DNA from: Flaccisagitta enflata | Taxonomy: Eukaryota; Chaetognatha; Sagittoidea; Aphragmophora | Length of the DNA: 64,000 nucleotides | Assembly (NCBI GenBank): GCA_965153355.1 | Contig: OZ231127.1 | Span: 33,108,001-33,172,000 of the forward strand | Direction of reading: 5' to 3' | Shown: positions 48,929 to 60,060 of the stretch, one piece after another | Layout of the letters: every line of letters starts with the position of its first letter | Numbering within the stretch: the stretch's first letter is position 1 | Notes under the pieces: generated by a model | Told to the model about the DNA's origin: nothing | Databases searched by the model: none | Seen by the model: only the letters and a program-made list of their open reading frames with translations | Translations under genes and position numbers: made by a program

Positions 48929-50502
48929 AAGCTTCAAAATTACAGTCCCCGACTGGGGACTGTAATTTTTGAAGCTTTCTTGTTGCGTAAACGCAACTCG
49001 AGAAGATACACTACAAGACAGCAATTTCAAGAAAGAAAAAAAATATTGTTTTAATGATGACAAAACTTGACAATGATAACAATAGTGGATGATGATGATA
49101 ACAACCAAAATCTAAGGAAAAAATGTCAAAACAATTTTAAAAAAAAAAAAAAAAAAAAAAATTTCAAAAGAAAAAAAAATTTCAAAAAAAAAAAAAAATT
49201 AAAAAAATTTTGCAAAAAAAATTAGAAAAAAATTTTTTTCAAAAAATTTAAGAGTTGAAGATGATGACAATAGTCGAAGATGATGACAGTAGTTGAAGAT
49301 GATGACAGTAGTTGAAGATTATGACAGTAGTTGAAGATGATGACAGTAGTTGAAGATGATGACAGTAGCTTTCTTATATAATTACATAATAGGGATTTGA
49401 AGATGATGACAGTAGTTTTAGATGATGACAGTAGTTTTATATTTATGTAGTTGAAGATGATGACAGTAGTTGAAGATGATGACAGTAGTTGAAGATGATG
49501 ACAGTAGTTGAAGATGACAGTAGTTGAAGATGATGACAGTAGTTGAAGATGATGACAATAGTTGAAGATGATGATAGTAAATTGAAGATGTATGTGACAG
49601 AAGCTGAAGATGACATAGAAGTTGAAGATGATACAGAAGTTAAGATGATGACAGTAGTTAGAAGATGAGCCAGCATGAAGATGAATCTTGAAATCAATGA
49701 TGGCAAACCAAAACAAAAATCAGAATATAAATGAGCAAGTAAAAGAACTCCAATCCTCTATATAAATCTAAGTCCTAGTAACATATTACTACATTAATAA
49801 GCTAATATCTTATAAACCAGACTTCAGATTTAATTCAAATTTTGCAGGGGCAATTCAATTAATATCCTTTACTTGTATACCAATTAAAAAAATTCACTTT
49901 AACTTGGCTACCCTTTGCCTATGTAACTGCTCTAAGATATAGTAATATTACTACATAAATAAGCTAATATCTCATAAAAAACCAGACTTCAGATTTGGAT
50001 TCGAATTTTGCAGGGGTTATTTATTTACTACCCTACTTGTGTACCAACTTAGAAAAAAATTCATGCATCTTTACTACCCTTTGCCTATGAAAATTGCTTA
50101 AGTCCTAGCAACATACTACTACATAAATAAGCTAATATCTCAGGAACTATACCTCTGTATTTAATTCTAATTTTGCAGGGTTGTTTTTATTACCCTCTGC
50201 TTGTATACCAAATTAAAAAAATTCACACAAACCTTTACTGCCCTCTACCTATGTAAACCACCTAAGTCCCAGCTAAATATTACTACAAAAGTAATAGGCA
50301 AAGGGTAGTAAAAGTTAATGAATTTTTCTGAAAATTGGTACACAAGCTCCCATTGACATAAAAATAATACTGGTAAAGTTTCATGAGCTTCTGAGGTCTG
50401 GTTCAAAAGATATGAGAAGGTTTTAAATCGCCAACAACGACAACAGACTACACGATCAGGTCCATCACATAGTCACCGACGAAAACTGTTCGTCGGGGAC
50501 AA
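48929..50502. mobile_element. hairpin-bounded ~1.6-kb element in BD3-BD4 intron
   Basis: Third copy, outside the palindrome. Begins with the hairpin TTACAGTCCCCGACTGGGGA CTGTAA and GTTGCGTAAACGCAACT; holds a GAAGATGATGACAGTAGTT minisatellite (49,250-49,670) and ~170-bp repeats (49,750-50,300); ends CCGACGAAAACTGTTCGTCG GGGAC at 50,476-50,500. Confidence 0.65.
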
Positions 50503-50589
50503 AAATCCGTGTTTTCATTCATCACCATGCATCAGTTCTCAAATCTCAATGAATCATCCCCCTCCCCCCCCCGCCCCTCAATTCCGTAC

Positions 50590-50759
50590 TTTTCCAGTTC
50601 TTTCTTCTTCATGTTCATTTGTTTCAGCAGATTTTTGGCGTCCTGATGTATTTTTGATTCGTCTTGGTTGTAACGCATCGCGTTGTTGAACAGCAGCACG
50701 AAATCATCCGCCAGTTCGGCCAAGGTCTCGTACTGCCCTCTTTGAATCTTCTTACGAAT
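50590..50759 (-). CDS. PBRM1: PBRM1 exon, BD3 second half
   Basis: Begins IRKKIQRGQYETLAELADDF and continues through LLFNNAMRYNQDESKIHQDA to a KKKELEK helix end. The RYN asparagine is the usual acetyl-lysine anchor of bromodomains. Starts in phase 0 after CCAACAG and ends in phase 2 at AA|GTACGG, fitting the next exon. Confidence 0.9.
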
Positions 50760-51106
50760 CTGTTGGGGGCGGGGGGCAAAGGGAGAGAGAGAAACAAAAG
50801 AACATTGAATTTGGAAACCAGTTTTTTGTAGTTTGCTACACGAAGTCGGACGGTCGGTCGGTAAGTCGCATTTGTAAGTTTTCAGATTTCGAATTTCGAA
50901 TGTTACATTTTACCTGAGTCAGTTGCAATTGTATCCAGTTTTATTTTTTACTAGTCTGTCATATTGTTTTATTTTTTTTTTTGTCCTTTTTGTCAAACGC
51001 GAGCGATACTGCTCTCGTGAAATCAAATCTATCTAAGACAAACAAGTCAGTTAATAATGGCTGTTGACAATCTACAAAACTAAGCCAACATGCTCATCCA
51101 TATTAC

Positions 51107-51303
51107 CTGCACCAAACAAATGGGCTTGGAGATCTCCAGGTAATGTAATAATCGGGATAAGTCTTTCGGTTGGGCAGTCGCATGAAAGGTTCCGCCAAAC
51201 TGATGCCGTCCTCGGAGGAATTGAGAATGAAGTTGAACAAATGCCAGAGGGCGGAGTCTTCCTCCTCCTCCTCGCCCTCTAATTCCGCATCCTCCACTTC
51301 GGA
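51107..51303 (-). CDS. PBRM1: PBRM1 exon, BD3 first half (frameshifted)
   Basis: Encodes an acidic start (EVEDAELEGEEEEE) and then the alphaZ helix and ZA loop of bromodomain 3, LFNFILNSSEDGISLAEPF to RKTYPDYY. The frame breaks after YPDYY: GTAAT occurs twice in tandem at 51,140-51,149. With a single GTAAT the frame continues as LEISKPICLVQ and ends in phase 0, as the next exon requires. The 197-bp length (192 plus 5) agrees. The cause is a null allele or a consensus sequence error. Confidence 0.85.
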
Positions 51304-51489
51304 CTGGGGATCAAGAGCAGATGAATTAATGAATGGATGAATAAATAAATGAAAGAATACATGAGTGAATGAATGAGTGAATGAATGAATGAGTGAATGA
51401 ATGAGTGAATGAATTTCAAGGACATATCACAAATGACAAATTCAATCTGTCCTTCCACTCAATCCAATTTGGGATCCTTGAGATATTGT

Positions 51490-51590
51490 AGCGAAACGGG
51501 TTAGGATATGAGCCAGTGCCAGAGCCAGTGCCAGAGCCAGTACCAGAGCCAGTGCCAGAGCCAGTGCCAGAGCCAGTGCCAATGCAGTGG
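51490..51590. repeat. 12-bp minisatellite in PBRM1 intron
   Basis: Units of GAGCCAGTGCCA upstream of the BD3 exon. Confidence 0.9.
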
Positions 51591-52605
51591 AGGTGAAATC
51601 GAGGGGATTTGCAGAAACGATGATGAAATTAAAGTCAATGGACAAAGTGAGTAACAGAAAGTGAGAGAAACGTTAAGACACAGTTGCAGTTGGCCCGTGG
51701 CCAGAACGACAATGATGGGCAATCAGACAAACTACATGGAAAGAGAAACGCGGGCCGTGACTGAGCAGGGCACTCAAGGCCGAATCCTCGTCTGAAAAGG
51801 CTTCCAAACCACTCAAAGCTGAATCGAACTAGAGTGGTTGTAATTTTTATTGCTCATTGTAATTAAAGTGGTTTATGAGTGAACTTCAAAAACAAAGTTT
51901 TCTTGGGCCCTGAGTGATACTTTATTTCCACCACTCTTCATCTTTTTTCGTATTATCTTTTAACACAATCTTTTATTGTCAATTCTTAAAAATCTTAAAA
52001 TGAAAATTTCTAAAATCTATAAGTTTGATTTTTTTTTTTTAAATCATCATTCATTTTGTTTAATTTCTAAAAATATCAAAGCAGGAAATGAAAAATATAG
52101 ATTTCTTTTATTTCTAGACTTTTTTTTCACGGAAGATTTTTATAACCTTTAAAAGAATTTCAATAATTCTTTCTTAAAAAATGTTGAAAAATTGTGTCAA
52201 AATACGGATAAACTCAGAATTTTTGGGATTTTCGCGCATTTTACTTCTTGCTTTAAACTTGTGGGCCCCTGGGTAAAAACGATCAAAATGAATTCAAAAA
52301 TTGTACCAATCATCCTCCAATACATTAATTTTGATGAAAAAAGGGTACTTAAACCCCAATTCCAACATAGATAATCGAGCTTCTACCCTAGATAAAGCTA
52401 AACATTTAAAATAAACAATAACTCAACCTTTTTCATAAATAAGATAAACCAGTCGTTAAGAATCCCCCAGAATAAAAAACACTAATTAAAAATGAAAATG
52501 AGGGATGTCCTGCTTCATTCCACTCAAATCCGAATTCTGACTAAAGTGGTTTTAGTTTTAACTAGTCCAAAATTCGGCCTAAAATGGCTTCCCCCCGTGA
52601 CTTAC

Positions 52606-52732
52606 TTCGTCTTCGTCTTCTTCTTCCTCGTCCTCCTCGTCCTCCTCTTCGTCGTCTTCGGTGGCATCAGCGTCGTAAGACAGAGCAGCTGTCACAGCCG
52701 ATAGACGCTGCGTTGACGCTGAAGACCTTTTG
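52606..52732 (-). CDS. PBRM1: PBRM1 exon, BD2-BD3 acidic linker
   Basis: Encodes KRSSASTQRLSAVTAALSY followed by a run of Asp and Glu. The RLSAVTAAL motif matches the human RLSAITMAL block that precedes BD3. The donor is GAA|GTAAGT and the exon ends in phase 0. The chosen acceptor follows a pyrimidine tract (TTTCTGTCAG) and implies an upstream exon ending in phase 2. Alternatively the frame stays open upstream to 52,839 and contains several ATG codons, so this could be a first exon of a short PBRM1. Confidence 0.7.
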
Positions 52733-53012
52733 CTGACAGAAAGATAGTGCAACATTGTCATCGATGACATCGTCATGTGACTCATGACATCACCGTCATT
52801 GATGACAAAGTCAACGATGTCATCATCGTCATCGCTCAAACAAAAATTTCGGCTGTAGTTCGTTGTAGGAGTCTCCCCATGTTAATTAACAAGGCCACCC
52901 CTCCATAAAGTAAGGGATCGGGTAGGGATGGCAAAGTTTTATTGCGGGTGGCCTAGGCTACTCTTGATGCCACCTTCGCCACTCCCGTTAATTTTAGGAG
53001 ACTCTTATACTA

Positions 53013-53635
53013 TCTAGCTCATAAATATACGGACACCTACCCATATTTATAGCAGCTAAACTTCTATATCCAATAGAAAAATGAAAGTAGATCAACAAAC
53101 TATGACAAAAATTTTCCATTCAAGACCAAGAAAAGCTCAGTAGCTCAATCCATTTTGAAATGAGAGCGTTTTGAAGAAAAACTGTCAGTTAACCAAAATT
53201 GAATTCAAAGGTTTTCAATTTCAGTTGAAATCATAAAATGATAACCTACATAGAAAGAGCTCCTAAATCCAAATTGATTGGCAAAAATCATTTTGCATGA
53301 CCTCATTAGATCAAATTTTTACTAAACATTTTGAATATTGAAAAGAATTGGAGGCTGTAGTTAAACATATTCCTCTAAAATTATCTAATATCAAAAGAAA
53401 ACAAAAGAAAAATCAATGACTTTTTGTTGCTTACTGAGACATAAAGGATACACTGATTTTAATCGAAAAATCATAGACCAATCCAATAGAAACTCGTTAC
53501 AGAAGTTCTCTATAGATCATAATACCATATGATTACTAAAAATGAATTTATTGGGATATATACTTCATTCAGTGAGTCAAAATGCAAATTTCTATCCAGC
53601 TCTCCGTATATTTATGAGCTAGATGGTAACGAACT
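53013..53635. mobile_element. ~620-bp MITE-like element
   Basis: TIRs CTAGCTCATAAATATACGGA and its complement TCCGTATATTTATGAGCTAG at the two ends. No coding capacity seen. It overlaps the end of the possible exon at 53,569-53,730. Confidence 0.7.
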
Positions 53636-53730
53636 CGATCCAAAATTTCTTCCTTCATCGTTCGAGTGAAGGCTTGTGAATGACCGTCAACATCGTCATT
53701 AGCATCATCTGAGGTGCCGATTCTGATCAA
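53569..53730 (-). CDS. possible last exon of unidentified gene
   Basis: Acceptor CTAGCCGACAG, phase 0 as exon f requires. Reads LIRIGTSDDANDDVDGHSQA, then FTRTMKEEILDRVRYHL, continuing to a TGA stop at 53,569-53,571. The final ~20 codons lie inside a MITE-like element (53,013-53,635), so its end may be recent. If real, this gene ends just upstream of the first PBRM1 exon. Confidence 0.35.
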   Translation of the reverse strand: MIRIGTSDDANDDVDGHSQAFTRTMKEEILDRVRYHLAHKYTESWIEICILTH

Positions 53731-53786
53731 CTGTCGGCTAGGGCAAAGGCAAAAGAGTGTACACCCTTAGTTAATTTTCCTCTGTA

Positions 53787-55392
53787 CAGTGCGGCGCAAA
53801 AATAAGTTTCAATCAGTTTAGTAAGCAAATATTTCAAAAGTAGTGAGTTTAGACAATTAAAATCCATGATATATTTAAACATCTTCAAAAATTCTACAAA
53901 TCTAGTCCAATCTCATTATTGTAACTTAATTTGTAAAAAAGTTATACAAGTTCAAAGAAGGGATATAATTAACCAGTAGTAACTATTGATGAAACACATC
54001 TTAGACCTGGTTTTTCTTTAATAGACTTAAAAAGAATCATGATTCATGTGTAAAGAAGAGGGCCGCTGGGAGAGCCTAATAGTCGCAAAAGCGTTAGATG
54101 GTCAGCGGTACCCGTTGCCCCTATGTGAGTGTATGTGGGTTTTAAGTGGTGAGAGGGGCAGCGGCAGCGGCAGCAGCAGCGGCTGTTTTATCACTTTGAG
54201 AGAGCATACATAGAATTTTGTTGTCAAGCCAGGGATTTGTGCCTTCAAGATAGAATTCAGGCCTTGAGGTTGGGATTCAGCTTCGAGGCTGGGATTTCAG
54301 CTTCAAAGCTGAGATTTGAGCTTCGAGGCTGGGATTTGAGCTTTGAGGTTGGGATTTGAGCTTCAAGGCAGGGATTTGAGCTTGGGAGGCTAGTATTTGA
54401 GCTTTGAGGCTAGGATTTGAGCTTCAAGGCTGGGATTTGTGCCTTGAGACTGGGATTTGAGCTTAAGGGCTGGGAGGAGGAGGAGAAGGAGGAAGGGGGA
54501 TTTGAGAGGTCACCAGGCCTTGAAGGAACCGGTGACCTATGCTAAGCTGTAATTTGAGTCATAAGGCTGGGATTTGAGCCAAGAGATTGGAATATGAGTG
54601 ATGAAGCTGGGATTTAAGCTTCATATGGTTTAATTTGAGCGCTGCTCTGGGGATTCAAGCCGGTATCTGTGATTTAGCTGAGGCTGCGATTTGAGTCAAG
54701 CCAGGGGGGGGACGGAGAAGGAGGAGGAGAAGGAGGAGAAGAAGGAGGAGAAAATTTCTCCCTGTGTGAAAGCATAGGTCATCGGCCCCTTCGGGGCCGC
54801 TGCCCAAAAAGGGGTATTACCCTACATCTTTCAATGGTTTTAGAAAAAGTTAATCTTTTAAATTTTTTTTTGTTAAGCTTATGCGGAGAGGAAAAAGGAT
54901 TTATAATGAAAGGAACCACAAGACAACAACTCATTTCCTTGATTTTTCATCAGTTTTCAATGTTTCAGCATGTAGTTTCCTTAAAATTTAGCATAAGAGA
55001 CTGTTATCATAGGGAAATCAAAGAAAAAAAATGCGGCGGCATACGAATTTTAGTATGCTTGCATCATATCCATGAGCTTTTTAAAGATCTTCAAAAAATC
55101 TACAAATCTAGACCAAGCAGAACTTTATAGCTTGATTCCTTTTCAAATGACATTAGGTTTTCAAGCAATGAAATTATCATCATTTTTTACTGTTTTTCCC
55201 AAGGTAATTTTGATATGTACTACTTCAAATCAATGTCAAGCTTAAACAAAAAGAGCTAAAACTCTGGGATTGGTCCCAAATAAAAGAAAACTAAAAATCC
55301 TTTAATAATCTCACTGATAAAAGGTTCTTATCTGCTATGGAACATACAAAAGACTTGTGACAAAACCTGAAACTTTTTTTTGCGCCGCACTG
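53787..55392. mobile_element. Tc1/mariner-like element with TIRs, TA flanks
   Basis: Left CAGTGCGGCGCAAAAATAAG and right (complement) CAGTGCGGCGCAAAAAAAAG, each flanked by TA. About 1.6 kb, but no transposase frame; another element (about 54,079-54,818) is nested inside, so the host copy is short and non-autonomous. Confidence 0.75.
54079..54818. mobile_element. GC-hairpin element, copy 1
   Basis: Starts ATAGTCGCAAAAGCGTTAGA, contains about twelve 20-bp GGGATTTGAGCTTCGAGGCT units, and ends with the palindromic CGGCCCCTTCGGGGCCG at about 54,782-54,798. Confidence 0.6.
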
Positions 55393-55404
55393 TATATGGA
55401 TACA

Positions 55405-55775
55405 TACATAGATATATGTATATATCATCATCAATTTCATCGTCACCGTATCATCATGATCATTTCATATCATCATTTCATCATCATCATCATCATCATC
55501 ATCTCATCCTCCTCATCATATCATCATCATCATCGTCATCATCATCATCATCTCATCATCCTCATCATCATCGTCATCATCTCATCATATCATCATCATA
55601 TCATCATCATCATCATCATAATCATCTCATCATCATCATCATCATCATCACATCATATCATCATCATCATATCATCATCACATCATATCATCATCATATC
55701 ATCATCATCTCATCATATCATCATCATCATCATCATCATCATTTCATCATTTCATCATTATCATTATCGCCTGAT
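55405..55775. repeat. ATC microsatellite
   Basis: (ATC)n interrupted by TC and TAT. The Ser/His/Ile frames over it are artefacts. Confidence 0.95.
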
Positions 55776-55799
55776 TAGGTTAACTCACTTCGTTCACAT

Positions 55800-56325
55800 C
55801 CCCTCCCCCAAGCACTCAAATAAAGCCTCTCCGGACTAAATCAGGCAACTACTCGGCTCTAAATCAGACCTTTCTGACCCCCAAATCAGGCTTCTCCAGA
55901 CCTCAAATCAGGCCTCTCAGACCCCCAAATCAGGGCCTCTGGGACCCAGATCCAGGCTTCTCAGACCCAAATTAGGCCTCTTCTCAGATCCAAATCAGAC
56001 CTCAGACCCCAGGTCAGGCTACAAAGACCCCAAATTAAACCCCTCAGACCCAAATAAGGCCTTTCAGACCCCCAAATCCAAGCCCCTCAGATCCCAAACC
56101 ACCTCTCACCCTAAATCAGACCTTTCAGAGCCAATCAGACTCTCAAGCCCTCCAAGCCAACTTCTCAAACCAGCTTCTCCGACGGGAGAAAATTGTCCTA
56201 TGTGGGATCATAGGTCATTGGCATGGCCTCCGGGGCCACGCTGCCCCCCTCTCATAGATCTCTTTCCCACATACACTAACTTGGGGCATCGGGTACCGCT
56301 GACAATGTAACGCTTTTGCGACTAT
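55800..56325. mobile_element. GC-hairpin element, copy 2, reverse orientation
   Basis: CAAATCAGGCCTCTCAGACC units (about 55,850-56,160), then GGCATGGCCTCCGGGGCCAC, and ends TAACGCTTTTGCGACTATT, the complement of the start of copy 1. Confidence 0.6.
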
Positions 56326-56342
56326 TTTTTATGAGAGACTTT

Positions 56343-56760
56343 TTTATAAGAGACATGAGGCTGAGATTTGTCAAAATTTTAAGAACAAAATAAGAGAAAA
56401 CCCAGGCTGAGATTCATTTTTGGAAATCTTTGAGGAATTGACTCCAAGAATTGAGTTAAAATGAATGACGATTATTCAATTTTTTTAGTGAAATAGGTAG
56501 TCTTTATAAAAAAAACAACTTCTTTTGTGATTTTTGCCTGTCAAATTAGGGAAGTTATTTAATGTTCTATAGTAATGAACAAGTCTTTTTTGCTAAAGAT
56601 ACATAGAATATCACTAAATAATGTATCTTTACACTTTTTTGCTTTTTTTACACATTGAAAAAATTAAGAACAATTTAAGAGACAAGAAACTTAAGAGAAC
56701 CCGCTGAGAGAACTTAAGAGAATCAGCTGAGTTCAAAAAAGGTTGTCTCTTATAAAAAAA
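56343..56760. mobile_element. MITE-like element, ends TTTTTATAAGAGAC
   Basis: TTTTTATAAGAGAC at the left and GTCTCTTATAAAAA at the right; non-coding. Confidence 0.5.
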
Positions 56761-56763
56761 AAG

Positions 56764-57066
56764 TGTACATATGATAATCATACATTAGAGAAATCAGAAG
56801 CCACTTTTTCAGTGTTATCAATTCCCGCAATAATAGTCAGAAAATATTTATCCAACCTAGCCGAACGAAAAACCGCCAACAGTTCTTATTTTCCTTCATC
56901 ATTATTTTGACGGTCCATGTTTATTTCAGCTTGGTTTTGAAAATAGGAATTAATGAAAGATTTAATCTTTGAAGTTGAACCGCGTATGAGAACAAAGTTA
57001 ATAACTTACTTATATAGACCAACTTTTTTTAAGAGTGGCTTCTGATTTCTCTAATGTATGTACACT
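56764..57066. mobile_element. ~300-bp MITE-like element
   Basis: CATTAGAGAAATCAGAAGCC and its complement GGCTTCTGATTTCTCTAATG form the ends, with GTACA at both outer limits. Confidence 0.7.
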
Positions 57067-57224
57067 GTATAGAGGATAATATGAAATAACAGCGACCATT
57101 CTTCTGCGATTCTCTATTGACCTGAATTTGGATATGACTAACTGTTATGTGTAGTCGATAAAAATCACTTACTTAATGTACGTATGTATGTATGTATCAT
57201 GATATAGTGACTTTTAACACTAAC

Positions 57225-57337
57225 CGTGAACAACCATCGGCGGGCCAAAAAGAATTTCGCCCAAAGAAAGTCTTGAGGACAGTCGTATTGACGGAGGTGA
57301 ATTTCGGTCCCGTCTTCGCTCACGTGCAAATTGTTGC
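57225..57337 (-). CDS. unidentified gene, exon f
   Basis: Acceptor GACGATTTCAG, donor ACG|GTTAGT, phase 1 to 0. Encodes NNLHVSEDGTEIHLRQYDCP, then QDFLWAKFFLARRWLFT. The Cys/Trp/Phe-rich composition suggests a folded core, but I cannot name a family. It joins exon e as VQVEG-NNLHV. Confidence 0.6.
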
Positions 57338-57699
57338 CTGAAATCGTCATTTGTCATTTTGAAATTGCTAACAGTCATTTTATAAATGCCATAAGTCACT
57401 TTTTAATTGCCATTTGTCATTTTACAGTTCCCATTTCAAAATTGTCTTATCATTGATCACCAGGAAACACTCAGGAAATAACACATGAACCACATTTAGG
57501 CGGAAAATGTGGGAACATAGTAACCATAGTAAATATCACTCCAGTACCATGAAATTTGAACTAAGTGTAGCTTTTTAAAAATACTAAATAGTAGAATTTT
57601 CATTTAGTATCATGATTCAATCATAATTCAATATATGAATGGGGTATTTCAGCCAAGAAGTTAAAAATTCATTATGATATTGCTGATTGATTGATACTA

Positions 57700-58140
57700 C
57701 TTTTTGGGCAGCGGCCCCAAAGGGCCGATGACCTGTAGAACACAGGGGGGAATTTCCAGGCGTCCGTCTTTCCATCCGTCTGTCCGTCCGTCCTTCCATC
57801 CTCCCCCGTTGGCCATCAAGGCCTAAAATTTGCCCTTCCAGCCCTGAATTTAGCCCTCCAGACCTAAAATCAGCCTTCCAGGCCTCAAATGAGCCTTCCA
57901 GGCTTCAAATCAGCCCCCCCGCCTCAAATCTGACCTCCAGACCTTCAATTTGCCCTCCAAATCTCAAATCTGCTCTCCAAGCCTTTATTCTGCCCTCCAG
58001 CCTTCAAATATGCCTTCTCTGGCCTAAATCAGTCATCTAAGGTCTGAAATATGCCCCCTCGAGGCCTCAGGATGTCTGGAAATTCCCCTCTGTGTGCAGG
58101 CCATCGGCCTTTTGGGCCTTGCCTGCTCTCATCTGCTATT
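57700..58140. mobile_element. GC-hairpin element, copy 3
   Basis: GCAGCGGCCCCAAAGGGCCG at the left, 20-bp CCTCAAATCAGCCCTCCAGG units in the middle, CGGCCTTTTGGGCC at the right. Confidence 0.55.
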
Positions 58141-58970
58141 ACATGGATGCTCTCCAGCAGGGCATCATGCCTACATGACCATGTGATCCTTGGATGGCTA
58201 GTTGATATTGTGATATTGATTATTGATATTACTGATTGATATTGCTGATTTTCCCGCTTGAAATCAGTGAAATTGATCATCTTTAAAGACTTTACAGGAC
58301 CTGAGTAACGAAGATAACCAACATTGATAATAATCATGCATGAGTATTTCAAAGTAATTGGATAGAATATTGCTGCAGTTTTCAGCCTAAAGCGCATCTG
58401 GATAAACATATAAAGAATAAAAAAGAGTGAAATTCAGTTTTTAAAATGCTGCTTATCTGGTTAAATATAAGCTTACTACTTCTTACATTCATGGTTTGTC
58501 TTATCTCATTGTTTCAGCCTACGGTGACCTAAATTTAGGTAATACGCATTCTCAATTCAATTGTGGAGGTTTTCTTTTGCTTTTAATGACAATAATAAGA
58601 CTCAATCCTCACTTAGTAGATCATTTTCCGCCTAAATGTGGCGCATGTGTGTTAGCAGGACTGATGCGAGACTACTCTTGGAGGAAGCATATTCCGGCTT
58701 AACTACAAATGGAGTTGGCAGATTGTGTCATAAATTTGAAGATGACAGCTACCATGATTCATGGTCCATGACAGACAGATTTTGGCGAGATTGGCAACTT
58801 TTATGAAAAATCAAGATGAAAACCTCGCAAATATGGAAATGGTGACTGATAGATATAATTTAAGGGATGATTTCAGCAGTGGAAGTCACATCCTCAGCAG
58901 CGGATGATGATGTTCTACCGAGTATCGTTGTTCATAAAAAGATAAACACCAAGAGAACCACCAGTTTTAC

Positions 58971-59138
58971 CTTCGACTTGTACTTCCAACTTGTCCCTAA
59001 TTCGCGGACAATCAGTTTTACCTTCGACTTGTACTTCTAACTTGTCCCTGATTCTTGGGCGAATCGTTTTCTGCGCCAAAACTTCCAAACCCAAATCCTC
59101 TTTCAATTTCTCTGATCGTCGATGACTATTTAAAGAAC
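58971..59138 (-). CDS. unidentified gene, exon e, with duplicated donor
   Basis: Acceptor TTCTTGTAG, phase 1. Encodes SLNSHRRSEKLKEDLGLEVL, then AQKTIRPRIRDKLEVQVEG. A 51-bp in-frame tandem duplication repeats RIRDKLEVQVEGKT together with the donor GAAG|GTAAAA, so the exon can end at 59,022 or 58,971 with 17 residues' difference and the same phase 1. Confidence 0.58.
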
Positions 59139-59361
59139 CTACAAGAAGAAAGTTCATACTATTGAATCCCGCTCCAACGGAGCCGCTTTTAACGGAATTC
59201 CGCCTATAACAGATATTAACTGTTGGTCCCTTCAACGGGTTTTCTTTTATTTTTCATATTGGCTATAACAGAATTCTGCTTATAACAGATAAAACTTGTG
59301 TTGAGCTTACTATATCGAGGAATTTGAAACATGAAATCCAAATCAATCACTATAGCGGTAC

Positions 59362-59553
59362 CTGGAGAAGTGTAGTCAGAAGGTCTGCTGTGTTCCAATT
59401 GTCTCGTTTCTCCACTTTCTCTTCCTCCTCCTCCTCCACGTTCCTGTTCTCTTTGCTTCATAGCCACCACCGCTAAATCCACCAAATCTGTCAGCTCAAC
59501 CCGGTCGCCCTCTTGTTTCATGTTCCCTCCCGAATGGATGTCTGTCTTTAGGC
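59362..59553 (-). CDS. unidentified gene, exon d
   Basis: Phase 1 to 1, acceptor CATGTGTAG, donor CCAG|GTACCG. Encodes LKTDIHSGGNMKQEGDRVEL, then TDLVDLAVVAMKQREQERGG, a Gly/Arg-rich stretch and HSRPSDYTSP. The VELTDLVDLAVVAMKQRE part looks helical. Confidence 0.58.
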
Positions 59554-60060
59554 CTACACATGGTATCAGTGAGAATGAGTACAGTTTCATCCCGCTATAA
59601 CGATTCCAAGAGTAACGAAAATCCGTGTATGATGAATATAAACATTTTGTCCCTTCATGTTAATTTCTTTCAATGGGATCGATATGGGAGGAAGGAAGGA
59701 AGGGAGGGAGGGAAGGAAGGAAAGAGAATGCAAAAAAAATCATGTATGTTCAATCTGAAATTTTTTAAAGAAATGAAAGAAAAGTGACTGAATGTGACTG
59801 AAAAGACAATTGAAAAGAAGTTATGAAATTGAGATAGGTGCGGACAATTCCAGAAAAAAAACCTGAAAATTGTGTTTCCAAAAAAAAAAACCTTTCATTT
59901 GGTAAAGGAATGAGCTAGGGAGGCGGGCATTTATTGCCCCATGAGCTGGGGGCCGAGAAAAAACCGAGATGAATCTAAATACTAGAGTTACATGAATTTC
60001 ATGAAAGGCATACTTCAAGTTCTATGCTTATAGATTTAATATAAAAAGCATGACTGGTTT

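Noticed and set aside
53787-55392. Intact mariner transposase
   Set aside because: TIRs are clear, but no frame longer than about 100 residues and no catalytic motif is visible.
55357-55839. 160-residue Ser/His/Ile-rich frame
   Set aside because: ATC microsatellite.
58496-58702. Plus-strand 68-residue frame
   Set aside because: No conserved motif, splice context or neighbours on that strand.
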